From Thermoactinospora rubra (GTDB taxonomy: Bacteria > Actinomycetota > Actinomycetes > Streptosporangiales > Streptosporangiaceae): a stretch of 51,815 nucleotides of DNA. The stretch covers positions 1 through 51,815 of the forward strand of contig NZ_MSZZ01000063.1 of the NCBI RefSeq assembly GCF_002093975.1. The letters are read 5' to 3'. The notes under the pieces were generated by a model. That model did not search any database. It had not been told where the DNA came from and worked only from the letters and a program-made list of their open reading frames with translations. Made by a program: the position numbers and the translations under genes. The stretch's first letter is position 1, and every line of letters begins with the position of its first letter. Below, piece after piece: positions 32,240 through 40,996 of the stretch.

Positions 32240-33240
32240 TGGAGGACTTGTTCGGCGGCCTGCGCGAGACCCTGGCGCGGGCCGCCGCGACGGGACGGCC
32301 GCCCGGCAGGGACGCGCTGGACTCCTGCCGGGCCGCCGGGGCGCTGGCCGCCGAACGCGGCGTGCCGCTCAGGACGCTCGTCGAGGCCGCGCTGGACGGC
32401 TCGGCCGACGCGGCCCTGCGCAGGGTGCTGCTCGCGCTGCTGGACGGCTACGAGGAGGCCCAGACGCGGGCACTGCGCCGGGAGGCCGAGGCGCGGCGCG
32501 AGTTCCTCGACGACCTGTTCCAGGGCAGGGCCGACCGGCTCGCCGAGCGCGCGGAACACTTCGGGCTGCGGCTGGCCGAGTCCTACGTCGTGGCCGCCGC
32601 CCAGGGCGCGGACCGCGACCTCGCGCGGCTCGCGCGGCTCGCGCGGCCGATCGAGGAGGGGCTGACGGCCCGCTTCGGCTCGCACAACGTGCTGGTCGCC
32701 GTCCGCGAAGGGCTGCTGGTGTGCGTGGCGCCCGCGACGTTGCCCGCGGCCGTCGGGGAGTTCACCCACCACGTCCGCGCCCGCTTCCCCGCCGGCTGGC
32801 GGGTGGGCGTGGGACGGCCGCACCGGGGGCCCGGCGGGGTCGTCACCTCCTTCCGCGAGGCGGCCAACGCGCTGGACCTGGCCGGCCGGCTCGGGCTGCG
32901 CCCGCAGGTCGTCAAGGCCGCCGACCTGCTGGTCTTCCCGGTGCTGCTGCGCGACAGGGAGGCGATCGAGGACCTGGTCACCAGCGTGCTCAGCCCGCTG
33001 CTGACCGCCAGGGGCGGGCCCGAGCCGCTGCTGGAGACGCTGGAGGCGATCTTCGCCGCGCAGGGCAACCAGGCGGCCGCCGCCCGACGGCTCGGCATCA
33101 GCACCCGGGCCGTGACCTACCGCCTGGAGCGCATCCGCCGCCTCACCGGCTTCTCGCCCGACGACCCCACCCAGCGCTTCACGCTGGAGACCGCCGTGCT
33201 CGGCGCCCGCCTGCTCGGCTGGCCGCCCGTCAGGGAATGA
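32239..33240 (+). CDS. PucR/CdaR-type transcriptional regulator
   Basis: A 333-residue regulator with a helical N-terminus, a GGDEF-like CdaR middle domain and a C-terminal PucR HTH (about residues 270-325: AIFAAQGNQAAAARRLGISTRAVTYRLERIRRLTGF). It lacks the N-terminal PucR sensory domain of the larger homologue earlier in the window. GGGAG precedes ATG 32239, which overlaps the permease stop. As third gene of an exporter operon it probably controls that operon. It overlaps the convergent quinone oxidoreductase gene by 11 bases. Confidence 0.9.
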   Translation: MEDLFGGLRETLARAAATGRPPGRDALDSCRAAGALAAERGVPLRTLVEAALDGSADAALRRVLLALLDGYEEAQTRALRREAEARREFLDDLFQGRADRLAERAEHFGLRLAESYVVAAAQGADRDLARLARLARPIEEGLTARFGSHNVLVAVREGLLVCVAPATLPAAVGEFTHHVRARFPAGWRVGVGRPHRGPGGVVTSFREAANALDLAGRLGLRPQVVKAADLLVFPVLLRDREAIEDLVTSVLSPLLTARGGPEPLLETLEAIFAAQGNQAAAARRLGISTRAVTYRLERIRRLTGFSPDDPTQRFTLETAVLGARLLGWPPVRE

Positions 33241-34168
33241 GCAGCAGCTTCCCGGTGGTACGGCGGGCCGCCAGGTCCTCGTGCGCCCGCCGCGCCTCGG
33301 CTAGCGGATAGCGGTGCGACACGTTGACCCGCAGGTCGCCCGAGGCGATCCAGCCGAACACCTCGCGGGCGCGCCACAGCAGCTCCTCGCGGTCGGCGAT
33401 GTGGTGCGTGATCGTCGGCCGGGTGAGGAACAGCGAGCCCGACCGGTTGAGCACCTGCGGGTCGAGCGGCGGCACGGGACCGCTGGCCGCGCCGTACAGG
33501 ACCATCAGGCCGCGCGGGCGCAGCGTGGCGAGGCTGCCGTCGAACGTGCTCGCGCCCACCCCGTCGTACACCACGTCCATCTGCCCGCGCAGGGCGTCGG
33601 CGAAGTCGTCGTAGCCGAGCACCTCGTCGGCCCCGGCCTCGCGGGCCAGCTTGGCCTTCTCCTCGGTGGAGACGGTGGCGTAGACGGTGGCGCCGTGCAG
33701 CTTGGCGAGCTGGGTGAGCAGCTGCCCCACGCCGCCCGCGGCCGCGTGGACCAGCACGCGGTCGCCCGGCTCGACCCGGTGCGTCGAGCGCGTCAGGAAG
33801 TGGGCGGTGATGCCCTGGAGCAGCACGGCGGCCCCCAGCTCGGGGTCGGGCACCGGGACCACCCGGTCGGCGGGGACCACCGCCTTCTCGGCGTAACCGC
33901 CGAGCACGTTGACCCAGCCGACCTGGTCGCCCACCGCCACGCCGGTCACGCCGTCGCCGACGGCCGACACGGTCCCGGCCCCCTCCGAGCCGATCACGGC
34001 CGGCAGGTCGAGCGGGTAGACGCCGGAGCGGTGGTAGACGTCGATGTAGTTCACGCCGGCGGCCGCGACGTCGATCAGCACTTCGCCCGGACCGGGGGAG
34101 GGGTCGGGGCGTTCGGCGTACTGCAGGACTTCCGGGCCGCCGGTGGCGGAGACGACGATCGCATGCAT
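33230..34168 (-). CDS. Zinc-independent NADPH:quinone oxidoreductase (MDR family)
   Basis: A 312-residue medium-chain dehydrogenase/reductase. The N-terminal catalytic domain has GPGEVLIDVAAAGVNYIDVYHRSG and lacks structural-zinc cysteines. The NADPH-binding domain has VHAAAGGVGQLLTQLAK (about residues 137-153). These are marks of the crotonase-like quinone oxidoreductase (QOR) group, which reduces quinones by one electron in the cytoplasm. The length is slightly below the family's usual 320-327. ATG 34168 is chosen by homology; the ribosome-binding site is weak. Confidence 0.93.
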   Translation of the reverse strand: MHAIVVSATGGPEVLQYAERPDPSPGPGEVLIDVAAAGVNYIDVYHRSGVYPLDLPAVIGSEGAGTVSAVGDGVTGVAVGDQVGWVNVLGGYAEKAVVPADRVVPVPDPELGAAVLLQGITAHFLTRSTHRVEPGDRVLVHAAAGGVGQLLTQLAKLHGATVYATVSTEEKAKLAREAGADEVLGYDDFADALRGQMDVVYDGVGASTFDGSLATLRPRGLMVLYGAASGPVPPLDPQVLNRSGSLFLTRPTITHHIADREELLWRAREVFGWIASGDLRVNVSHRYPLAEARRAHEDLAARRTTGKLLLIP

Positions 34169-34179
34169 GCCCCATTCAA

Positions 34180-34198
34180 CCCCTCGGGCCTTGAGGGG
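34180..34198 (-). terminator. Hairpin between the RloB-like and quinone oxidoreductase genes
   Basis: CCCCTC-(7 bases)-GAGGGG forms a six-pair stem just upstream of the quinone oxidoreductase start. On the minus strand it follows the RloB-like gene, so it would end the defence operon before the next gene on the same strand. It is followed by TTGAAT rather than a T run. Confidence 0.4.
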
Positions 34199-34309
34199 AT
34201 TCCTGGGGTGACCGGGGACGGAACGGCATGGGCCTTCGCGTGCTTTGCGTGCTTCGGTCCTCCGCCCTCCTCCTCGCGTGGGGGTCGAGGTCTACCAACG
34301 GGACTCGCA

Positions 34310-34951
34310 CTATCGCGATTTGCCCACTTGACGGATCGCGTCGACGACCAGCCACACGTTGGTCGAGGGGTTGCGGCCTCGCCGGTTCGGTCGGCAATGG
34401 TCGGGGTCGGCCCGCCGGGCGCGTTCAGCCGCGAGGGCGTGTCGATCAATCGGGAAGTGCCTGCTCAAGCGCTTGTCGTAGTCGTCGATGTGCCGTTCGA
34501 GCTGCCGCCGGACAGTCCGGCAGTCGCAGGGGGTGGTGTAGTCCTGAAAGTGGTAGAGAATCCAGAGCTCGAAGGAAGGCAGCGAGACCACGAGGTTCAC
34601 ACCGGCTCGTCTGGCCGAGGCGAGGGCATGGTCGAGGGTGGTGTGCTCGTCCACGTCAACCACGCACCAGACCTCGTCATAGGCGATATTGACATCCCCC
34701 TTCGCCCGTGCCTCTCTCGCTCTCCTGTCTTTCTCGCGAATCGCATAGTCCACCACGGAAGCCGGGTCGCGGCCGAGCCCGACGACCTTGCAGCTGCGGA
34801 TGTCGACAGGTAGTGACCTGAAGTGATCCCGGATTCGCTCGAAGTATTCGACTTCGGTGACTTCGCCTTCGCAGACGATGAGCAGAAGCTTCTTGGGTGT
34901 GCGTCGGCTAGTGGGCCGGTCAAGGCGCTGGGGGCTGCGCCGAGGGCTCAT
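34310..34951 (-). CDS. RloB/AbiLii-like TOPRIM-type defence effector
   Basis: A 213-residue protein of the RloB family (PF13707). Motifs are LLIVCEGEVTEVEYFERI near residues 22-39, VWCVVDVDEH (about 93-102) with the acidic D-x-D, and SLPSFELWILYHF (about 123-135). The first two correspond to the Glu and DxD of a TOPRIM-like nuclease fold. The start overlaps the stop of the upstream AAA ATPase gene (ATGA). RloB is the partner of RloA/AbiLi ATPases in abortive-infection systems. The base composition is lower in GC than neighbours. The last residues are basic. Confidence 0.85.
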   Translation of the reverse strand: MSPRRSPQRLDRPTSRRTPKKLLLIVCEGEVTEVEYFERIRDHFRSLPVDIRSCKVVGLGRDPASVVDYAIREKDRRAREARAKGDVNIAYDEVWCVVDVDEHTTLDHALASARRAGVNLVVSLPSFELWILYHFQDYTTPCDCRTVRRQLERHIDDYDKRLSRHFPIDRHALAAERARRADPDHCRPNRRGRNPSTNVWLVVDAIRQVGKSR

Positions 34952-36225
34952 GATCTGGTGATCGCCTGTTCTGTGAAGATCTGACGGATCTGGTCAAAGC
35001 TGACATATGGAACTCCCCCATAGCGGCCCTGCAGGTAGCCGCGCTCGACGTTTTCGTCGCGGCGGGGGTGGAATTCGGCAAGAGAGTACAGGCTGGTGGC
35101 GCCGGATTCGTCCTTCTCGGTGAACCAGACCTCGTCCCGTGCCAGAATCTCTTGGTCGAGCAGTGAGCCGAGCAGGGTCGTGTCGTGGGAGGCGAAGATC
35201 AGCTGGGAGCCACTCCTGTTGATCACGGGGTCCTTGAACATGCGGATCAGGGTCGAGCTCAACATGGGGTGGAGGCTGGAGTCGATCTCATCTGCTACTA
35301 GTACGCCCCCAGTCCAAAGGACGAAAAGGGTATGGCCCAGCATGGAGAGCCAGATTCGCGTGCCGGCGCTTTCCTCCTCGAGATTGAGCGGCACGGTCGC
35401 CACCGATCTCCGGAGGACCACATCGGATCTCACGGCCTTGAGGGTCGCTACCCGGTCCGGCTCTTGGAAGTAGTCCGGATCGACAGCGATGAGCTTGTCC
35501 ATGGAGGGGTCGGACGTACGCTCCACAAGTTCGGCGCCCGCCACTCCAAGGTCGGCGACCTGGAGCAGCCTGTTGAGTGTCTTCCGAATATTCGGCAATG
35601 TGAGGGCATACTTGGTGAGGCCTAGGCGTACTTCCTCGTCCTGTTCGGTGTGCTGGGCGAACAGGACGAAGCGAGTGATTTTCGTATAGAGCGAGCTCAA
35701 GAGCGTGTGATTGTTGGATGCGCCTGCAGACAAGTACAGAGAATTAGGGCGAGTGAGCTCGAGGATTCGCTTTGCCTGGCCGGTGAAACCCCTCCCAAAG
35801 TGGACATTATGGGGCGAGGTCCGCTCGAACAGCTTTCGCCGTCTCCCGTGGGGAAAGGTGTAGAGCCATTCGCCGACGACTTGGTCGTCGACGACCTCGA
35901 AACCGTATGAGTATCTCGCCCCTTCGTGGAGAAAGTCGATTTCGAAGAAGGAAGGCGTGGCGGCTCCGTCGGCGGAGAGCTTGAAGGGGTGGCGAGGCAC
36001 GCCGCCCGTCGGATTCCAGCTGGTATGGGATGACTCGATCGCGGAGATCATCCACCTGAGAGCGTCGAGCACGTTGGACTTCCCCGAAGCGTTTGCTCCG
36101 TAGATCCCGGCGACCCGCACGGTGGACAGGTCTTTGGGCTCCCCTCGGCGTGGAACGGTCACCAGGGAGAGCGTCTGCTCGTCGCGGATCGAGCGGTGAT
36201 TGGCGACGCGGAACCTCAGAAGCAT
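34948..36225 (-). CDS. RloA/AbiLi-like AAA ATPase (OLD-type ABC ATPase)
   Basis: A 425-residue SMC/OLD-like ATPase. Walker A is GANASGKS (residues 43-50) in the class pattern GIYGANASGKSNVLDALRW. The signature-like region is NLEEESAGTRIWLSM, Walker B is VLVADEIDSSLHP, and the D-loop/H-switch is LIFASHDTTLL. Proteins of this type (AAA_15/AAA_21) sense phage and activate a TOPRIM/RloB partner. GAGGAAAG precedes the ATG. Codon third positions hold clearly more A and T than in flanking genes, a sign of recent transfer. It forms a two-gene operon with the RloB-like gene. Confidence 0.88.
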   Translation of the reverse strand: MLLRFRVANHRSIRDEQTLSLVTVPRRGEPKDLSTVRVAGIYGANASGKSNVLDALRWMISAIESSHTSWNPTGGVPRHPFKLSADGAATPSFFEIDFLHEGARYSYGFEVVDDQVVGEWLYTFPHGRRRKLFERTSPHNVHFGRGFTGQAKRILELTRPNSLYLSAGASNNHTLLSSLYTKITRFVLFAQHTEQDEEVRLGLTKYALTLPNIRKTLNRLLQVADLGVAGAELVERTSDPSMDKLIAVDPDYFQEPDRVATLKAVRSDVVLRRSVATVPLNLEEESAGTRIWLSMLGHTLFVLWTGGVLVADEIDSSLHPMLSSTLIRMFKDPVINRSGSQLIFASHDTTLLGSLLDQEILARDEVWFTEKDESGATSLYSLAEFHPRRDENVERGYLQGRYGGVPYVSFDQIRQIFTEQAITRS

Positions 36226-36347
36226 GATCCATCTTTCCTCGGACTGCTTCCAGCATACCTTTTCAAGGTCAGTTATGACGGGAACCGGCGTTAAGGGGGC
36301 GGAAAGTGCTGTGAGTTTCGCGTTGCGCGACAGCGCGAGGCTGTCGA

Positions 36348-37004
36348 TCAGTCACTGGGCAGGCGCATCAGGTCCCGCAGCGAGGGCAGGCCCGAGGCGG
36401 GCTCGACCGTCACCACCCGGCAACCCGCCGCACGCGCCGCCGTGACGCCCGCGGGGCTGTCCTCCACAGCCAGGCACCGGGACGGCGCCACACCCAGGCG
36501 CCGGGCGGCTTCCAGGTAGGGGTCCGGGTACGGCTTGCCGCGTGGCGTGTCGCCGTCCGCGACGACGGTGGCGAAGCGGTGGCCCTCCAGCAAGGGCAGG
36601 ATGCGTTCCACCACCGACCGGGGTGAGGCGCTGACCAGGGCGGTCGGGATCCCGGCCGTGGCCAGCTGGGCGAGCAGGCTCCGCGCGCCCGGCAGGACGC
36701 GGACACCCTCGTCGATGCGCCGCGTGAACTCCTCGGTGAGCCGACGCGCGAGCGAGGCGGCGGATCCCTTCGGCGCCAGGTGGGCGGCCGTGTCCTCGAT
36801 GGTCCTGCCGTGGACGAAGGGCTCGTCGCCGGGGGTCAGCGGGCGGCCCAGAGCGCCGGCGACCGCGTCGACGGCCGACCACCACAGCCCCTCGGTGTCC
36901 ACCAACGTGCCGTCCATGTCGAACAGCACGGCATCGAACCAGGCGCCGGACCGGGCGTCGAGCCGATCGCCGGACCGATCGCCGGGCCGGTCCTCAGGCG
37001 ACAC
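36348..37004 (-). CDS. HAD-superfamily phosphatase, beta-phosphoglucomutase-like
   Basis: A 218-residue HAD hydrolase. Motif I is DMDGTLVDTEG (nucleophile first Asp), motif II is ALVSASPRS, motif III lies in GKPYPDPYLEAA, and motif IV is AVEDSPAGVTAARAAG. A helical cap between motifs I and II marks subfamily IA. It starts at GTG 37004 with GGAGGA upstream and overlaps the ABC ATPase 3' end by 11 bases. It is therefore part of the importer operon and probably dephosphorylates the imported compound. The DxDGT motif excludes phosphonatase PhnX, which has DxAGT. Confidence 0.9.
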   Translation of the reverse strand: MSPEDRPGDRSGDRLDARSGAWFDAVLFDMDGTLVDTEGLWWSAVDAVAGALGRPLTPGDEPFVHGRTIEDTAAHLAPKGSAASLARRLTEEFTRRIDEGVRVLPGARSLLAQLATAGIPTALVSASPRSVVERILPLLEGHRFATVVADGDTPRGKPYPDPYLEAARRLGVAPSRCLAVEDSPAGVTAARAAGCRVVTVEPASGLPSLRDLMRLPSD

Positions 37005-38076
37005 CGGCGGCGTCCTCCGACGGCAAGACCGGCGCCGGGGTCTCGGCGCGCCGCGCGGCCACCAGCACCGGCCGTTCGACCAGCCGCACCGCCACCCGCG
37101 TGCCGGGCGCCAGCCGTACCGCCTCGTGGCCCGGCACGTCGGCGAGCACCTCGCCGCCTTCCAGGGCCACCCGCAGGCGGACCGACGCGCCGCGGAAGGA
37201 GGCGGCGACGATCTGGCCGGAGCCGTCCGGGTCGGGCGCCACCTGCACGGCCTCCGGGCGGACCAGCACATCGACATCACGGGAGGGGGCCGGGCCGTCC
37301 ACCGGCAGCACCTGGCCCAGCACGCTCACCTCCTCGCCCGTGACCCGTCCCGGCAGGTGGTTCATGGTCCCGACGAACTCGGCGACGAAGGGCGTGGCCG
37401 GGCGGTCGTACACCTCGGCGGGCGGGCCGCACTGCTCCACGCGGCCGTCGCGCAGCACGGCGACCCGGTCCGCGATCGACAGCGCCTCCTCCTGGTCGTG
37501 CGTGACGAACAAGGTGGTGATCCCGAGGTCCAGCTGCAGCCGCCGGATCTCCTCGCGCAGCGCGACGCGGACCTTGGCGTCGAGCGCGGACAGGGGCTCG
37601 TCCAGCAGCAGCACGCGCGGTTCGAGGGCCAGCGCCCGCGCCAGCGCGACGCGCTGCTGCTGCCCGCCCGACAGCTGGTGCGGGAAGCGCTCGGCGTGCG
37701 AGTCCAGGCCGACGAGCTCCAGCAGCTCCCGGGCGCGGGCGTGGCGCCGCGCCCGCGGGACCTTGCGGACCCGCAGGCCGAAGCCGACGTTGTCCAGCGC
37801 GTTGAGGTTGGGGAACAGCGAGTAGGCCTGGAAGACCATCCCCGCGTCGCGCTTGTTGGCGGGCACCCGCGTGATGTCCTTGCCGTCCAGCAGCACCGCT
37901 CCCTCGTCGGGCTGCTCGAACCCGGCCACGCAGCGCAGGGCGGTGGTCTTGCCGCAGCCCGAGGGGCCCAGGAGCGCCACAAGCTCGCCCGGCTCGACGA
38001 CCAGGTCCAGGCCGTCGAGAGCCACCGTCCTGCCGAAGGTACGGCGCAGCCCACGGAACTCCAGTCGGGCGGTCAC
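36994..38076 (-). CDS. ABC importer ATP-binding protein (PotA/FbpC/PhnT type)
   Basis: A 360-residue ATPase with Walker A GPSGCGKTT (about residues 36-44), Q-loop MVFQAYSLFPNL, signature LSGGQQQR, Walker B VLLLDEPLSALD and switch FVTHDQEEAL. A TOBE domain at the C-terminus (about 240-350) is typical of spermidine, iron or 2-aminoethylphosphonate importers. It starts at GTG 38076 inside a GTGA overlap with the preceding permease. The order SBP-permease-permease-ATPase-HAD is fully coupled. The substrate is inferred from class only. Confidence 0.93.
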   Translation of the reverse strand: MTARLEFRGLRRTFGRTVALDGLDLVVEPGELVALLGPSGCGKTTALRCVAGFEQPDEGAVLLDGKDITRVPANKRDAGMVFQAYSLFPNLNALDNVGFGLRVRKVPRARRHARARELLELVGLDSHAERFPHQLSGGQQQRVALARALALEPRVLLLDEPLSALDAKVRVALREEIRRLQLDLGITTLFVTHDQEEALSIADRVAVLRDGRVEQCGPPAEVYDRPATPFVAEFVGTMNHLPGRVTGEEVSVLGQVLPVDGPAPSRDVDVLVRPEAVQVAPDPDGSGQIVAASFRGASVRLRVALEGGEVLADVPGHEAVRLAPGTRVAVRLVERPVLVAARRAETPAPVLPSEDAAGVA

Positions 38077-38915
38077 CTCGACATCCCTCGCTTTCGTGAA
38101 ACGCCGGACACGGCCAGCAGCAGCACCCACGTCAGGACGAGGCTCAGCACCGAGACCGCGACCGACAGCTGCCCCTTGGATCCGGAGATCGTGACGATCC
38201 AGACGGCGAACGGCCGGTAGCCGAGGATCGCGGCCACCGTGTACTCGCCCAGCACCAGCGCCAGCGTCAGGAACGCCGCGCCGGCCAGGGCCGTGCGCAG
38301 GTTGGGCACGACCACCCGGAACAGCACGTGCGGCCAGGACGCGCCCAGGTTGCGCGCCGCCTCCACGAGCGTGCGCACGTCGAGCGTGCGCAGGCCCGCG
38401 TCCAGCGCCCGGTAGACGAACGGCAACGCCAGCACGACGTAGGCGAACACCAGCACCAGCGGGAAGGCGTCGTCCTGGATCGCGTTGAGCGTGGCCCAGA
38501 ACGGGGTGGGCGCGAGCACCTCGTTGCCGGTCGCCAGCGACTTGGTGATGCCCGCGACGAACGTGATCGGCGGCACGACCAGCGGCAGCGTGCAGATCAC
38601 CTCGAGGACCGGGCGCAGGCGGGGTACGGCCAGCCGTACCGCCAGCATCGCGGGCAGGGTGAGCAGCAGCGCCAGCGCGATGGTCGCGAGCGCCAGGCCG
38701 AGGGACAGCAGCAGGCTGGGCACGAACCCCTCGGCGGTCCACAGCTCCAGATAGGGGTCCGGTGAGAAGCCGGTGACGGGGTTGTGGACGGTGAACCAGA
38801 CCGAGGCGCCGAGCGGGACCAGGAAGTACACGGCGGCGAGCGCCAGCACGACGCCACGCCACAGCCGGGGCGGCGCCGCCCGCTCGGGCGCGACTTCGGC
38901 GATCACCGCAGCCAT
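38073..38915 (-). CDS. ABC importer permease, second subunit
   Basis: A 280-residue inner membrane permease with six helices and a binding-protein-dependent transport (BPD) motif EAARNLGASWPHVLFRVVVPNLRTAL (about residues 182-207), which contacts the ATPase. GAGGAGGAG lies six bases before the ATG at 38915, which is why this start is chosen. It overlaps the first permease gene by 13 bases and the ATPase by four. The N-terminal helix begins after about 19 cytoplasmic residues. The two permeases form a heterodimer. Confidence 0.92.
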   Translation of the reverse strand: MAAVIAEVAPERAAPPRLWRGVVLALAAVYFLVPLGASVWFTVHNPVTGFSPDPYLELWTAEGFVPSLLLSLGLALATIALALLLTLPAMLAVRLAVPRLRPVLEVICTLPLVVPPITFVAGITKSLATGNEVLAPTPFWATLNAIQDDAFPLVLVFAYVVLALPFVYRALDAGLRTLDVRTLVEAARNLGASWPHVLFRVVVPNLRTALAGAAFLTLALVLGEYTVAAILGYRPFAVWIVTISGSKGQLSVAVSVLSLVLTWVLLLAVSGVSRKRGMSR

Positions 38916-39733
38916 CGCGTGCTCCTCCTCTGCAGCGGCAGGTACACGGCCATGACCAGCCCGGCGACCAGGACCATGTCGAGGCTCAGCGCCAGGCCGA
39001 TGTTCTCGTAGCCGGTCAGCACATCGCCCGACAGCGCGCTGGCGATCTTCAGGGTCACCAGCGGCAGCACCGTGCCCGCGCCCATGGCCGCGGCGGTGGC
39101 GTAGGCGGCGAACGCCGAGCCGAACAGCAGCACCACGCCGCCCAGCAGGGCGGGGGTGAGCACCGGCAGCGCGACGTAGCGCCAGTATTGCCAGGTGGTC
39201 GCGCCGTTGTTGAGCGCCGCCTCGCGCCACTGGGGCCGCAGGCCGTCCAGCGCGGGGGCGATCACCAGCACCATGAGCGGGATCGAGAAGTACAGGTACA
39301 CCAGCGCGAGCCCCCAGAAGCTGAACAGCGCGCCGGACGGCAGCCCCAGCAGGCCGCTGACCACGCCCGAGTTGCCGAGCGTGGCGACCCAGAAGAAGGC
39401 CAGCGGCACCCCGCCGAAGTTGGCCAGCACCCCGGAGGCGGTCAGCACGGCCTCGCGCAGCGCGGCGGAACGGGAGGTCACCACCGCCTGGGCGAGGAAG
39501 GCGCCCAGCACCGCGCCGCAGACGGCGACCACGGCCGACAGCTTGACGCTGTTGGCCAGCACGGTCAGGTAGCCGCCCTGCAGCGTCTGGGCCATGGCGC
39601 CGGCGCTGGGGGAGCCGTCGACGGTGAAGGCCCCGGCGACCATGGCCACGGCCGGGACGCCGAAGGCCAGCGCGACGAAGGCGAGCAGCGGCAGGGCGCC
39701 GAGCCAGCCGCCGGTTCCGGCTGCGCGAGCCAT
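38903..39733 (-). CDS. ABC importer permease, first subunit
   Basis: A 276-residue six-helix permease, the partner of the next gene. The BPD loop is REAALNNGATTWQYWRYVALPVLTPAL (about residues 168-194), and the first helix follows WLGALPLLAFVALAFGVP. ATG 39733 overlaps the substrate-binding protein's stop by one base (TGATG), giving translational coupling. It starts with a short cytoplasmic segment. The relatives are the PotB/PhnU-type permeases. Confidence 0.92.
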   Translation of the reverse strand: MARAAGTGGWLGALPLLAFVALAFGVPAVAMVAGAFTVDGSPSAGAMAQTLQGGYLTVLANSVKLSAVVAVCGAVLGAFLAQAVVTSRSAALREAVLTASGVLANFGGVPLAFFWVATLGNSGVVSGLLGLPSGALFSFWGLALVYLYFSIPLMVLVIAPALDGLRPQWREAALNNGATTWQYWRYVALPVLTPALLGGVVLLFGSAFAAYATAAAMGAGTVLPLVTLKIASALSGDVLTGYENIGLALSLDMVLVAGLVMAVYLPLQRRSTRWLR

Positions 39734-40884
39734 CAGCCCGCGATCGCCGCGTCCCAGGTCTTGGCCAGCGTGTCCTTGGCCTTGGTGACCTGCTCCTCGG
39801 TCGGGAACTTCGGCTCGCCCGGCACCGCGGGCAGCTTGTCGGCCAGCGCCTTGTCGATGGTGCCGTCGGCGGTCATCGCCGGCATCAGCACCGGGCGGGC
39901 GCCGCCCTTGAGCCACAGGTTCTGCCCCTCGGGGCTGTAGAGGAACTCCATCCACAGCCGCGCGGCGGCCGGGTGCGGCGCGTCCTTGTTGATGGCCTGC
40001 GCGTAGTACTGCGCGTAGACGCCGTCGCCGGGCACGACGACCTGGAAGTCCAGGCCCTTGGGGAGGAACTGCTCGCGGTAGCCGGCGTTGAGGTAGTCCC
40101 AGTCGATGCTGATCGGCGTCTCGCCCTTCTCCACGGTCGCCGGGGTGGACTCGACCGGGTTGAAGTTGCCCGCCGCCTTGAGCTTCTTGAAGAACTCCAC
40201 GCCGGGCGCGATGTCGTCGAGCGAGCCGCCGTTGGCCAGCGCCGCGGCCCACACGCCCGCGAAGGCCGCGCCGGCCTTGTTGGGGTTGCCGTTGAGCGAG
40301 ACCTTGCCCTTGTACTCGGGTTTGAGCAGGTCGGCGAAGGTCTTGGGGCAGGTGCCGACCTTCTTGGCGTCGCAGCCGATGGAGACGTAGCCGCCGTAGT
40401 CGTTGACCCACAGGCCGCTCGGCTCCTTCTGGCCTTCGGGGATCTTGTCCCAGGCCTGCACCTTGTAGGGGGCGAACAGGCCCTCCTTGGCGCCGCTGAA
40501 GGCGAAGGACTGGCCCAGGTCCAGCACGTCGGGCGCGCGGTCCTGGCCCCTGCGGGTCTTCACCGCGTTGATCTCATCCGCGCTGGAGGCGTCGGGGTTC
40601 TCGCTTTCGACCTTGATGCCGTACTTCTTCTCGAAAGTTGAGATGATCTCCCCGTAGTTGGCCCAGTCCGGCGGGAGGGCGATGACGTGGAGGGTGCCTT
40701 CCTTCTTGGCCGCCTCGACCAGCTTGTCCATGCCGCCGAGGTCGGCGGCGGAGGTGGCGGTGGCGGCGCTCTTGCCGCCCGCCGCGGACGGCTGGCCCTG
40801 CGTGGACGGGGCGGCGCCGCACGCCGCCGTGACAACGGTGAGAGCTGCTATGACGCCTGCAGCGCCGGCGCGAGGTGCGAACAC
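39733..40884 (-). CDS. ABC importer substrate-binding lipoprotein
   Basis: A 383-residue extracellular solute-binding protein. The N-terminus has a lipoprotein signal ending in TVVTAAC, with Cys22 as the acylation site. Two alpha/beta lobes follow, with GTLHVIALPPDWANYGEIISTFEKKYG at the start of lobe I and SIDWDYLNAGYREQFLPKGLDFQVVVPGDGVYAQYYAQAI in the hinge and lobe II; the length fits cluster D/F binding proteins. The start is GTG 40884 with GGAGG five bases upstream. Related proteins bind 2-aminoethylphosphonate, iron or polyamines. The operon diverges from a GntR/UTRA regulator. Confidence 0.9.
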   Translation of the reverse strand: MFAPRAGAAGVIAALTVVTAACGAAPSTQGQPSAAGGKSAATATSAADLGGMDKLVEAAKKEGTLHVIALPPDWANYGEIISTFEKKYGIKVESENPDASSADEINAVKTRRGQDRAPDVLDLGQSFAFSGAKEGLFAPYKVQAWDKIPEGQKEPSGLWVNDYGGYVSIGCDAKKVGTCPKTFADLLKPEYKGKVSLNGNPNKAGAAFAGVWAAALANGGSLDDIAPGVEFFKKLKAAGNFNPVESTPATVEKGETPISIDWDYLNAGYREQFLPKGLDFQVVVPGDGVYAQYYAQAINKDAPHPAAARLWMEFLYSPEGQNLWLKGGARPVLMPAMTADGTIDKALADKLPAVPGEPKFPTEEQVTKAKDTLAKTWDAAIAG

Positions 40885-40928
40885 GTCGCCTCCACTCCTT
40901 CGGGGTGTGGCTCGAAACCTATGGGAAC

Positions 40929-40936
40929 TTGTACAA
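40929..40936. promoter_or_regulatory. TTGTACAA palindrome, candidate GntR/HutC operator
   Basis: TTGTACAA lies in the AT-rich divergent region between the substrate-binding protein and GntR genes. A GT-x-TA-x-AC-like core with flanking AACTTG and ACAAG is the pattern for HutC-type GntR regulators, which bind short palindromes. The adjacent GntR regulator is the natural candidate. Confidence 0.45.
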
Positions 40937-40996
40937 ACAAGCCAGCCCTAGTTAGTCGCATGAAGATTGCTATTTCATGAACCGGGAGCGCCTGGG

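Noticed and set aside
32600..32660. 9-bp CTCGCGCGG repeats in the PucR-type gene
   Set aside because: Only two to three copies encoding LAR-LAR; ordinary low-level repetition in GC-rich coding sequence.
34199..34309. Possible tRNA or attachment site next to the RloAB-like cassette
   Set aside because: I looked for a tRNA cloverleaf, a CCA end and flanking direct repeats and found none, so no integration site is claimed.
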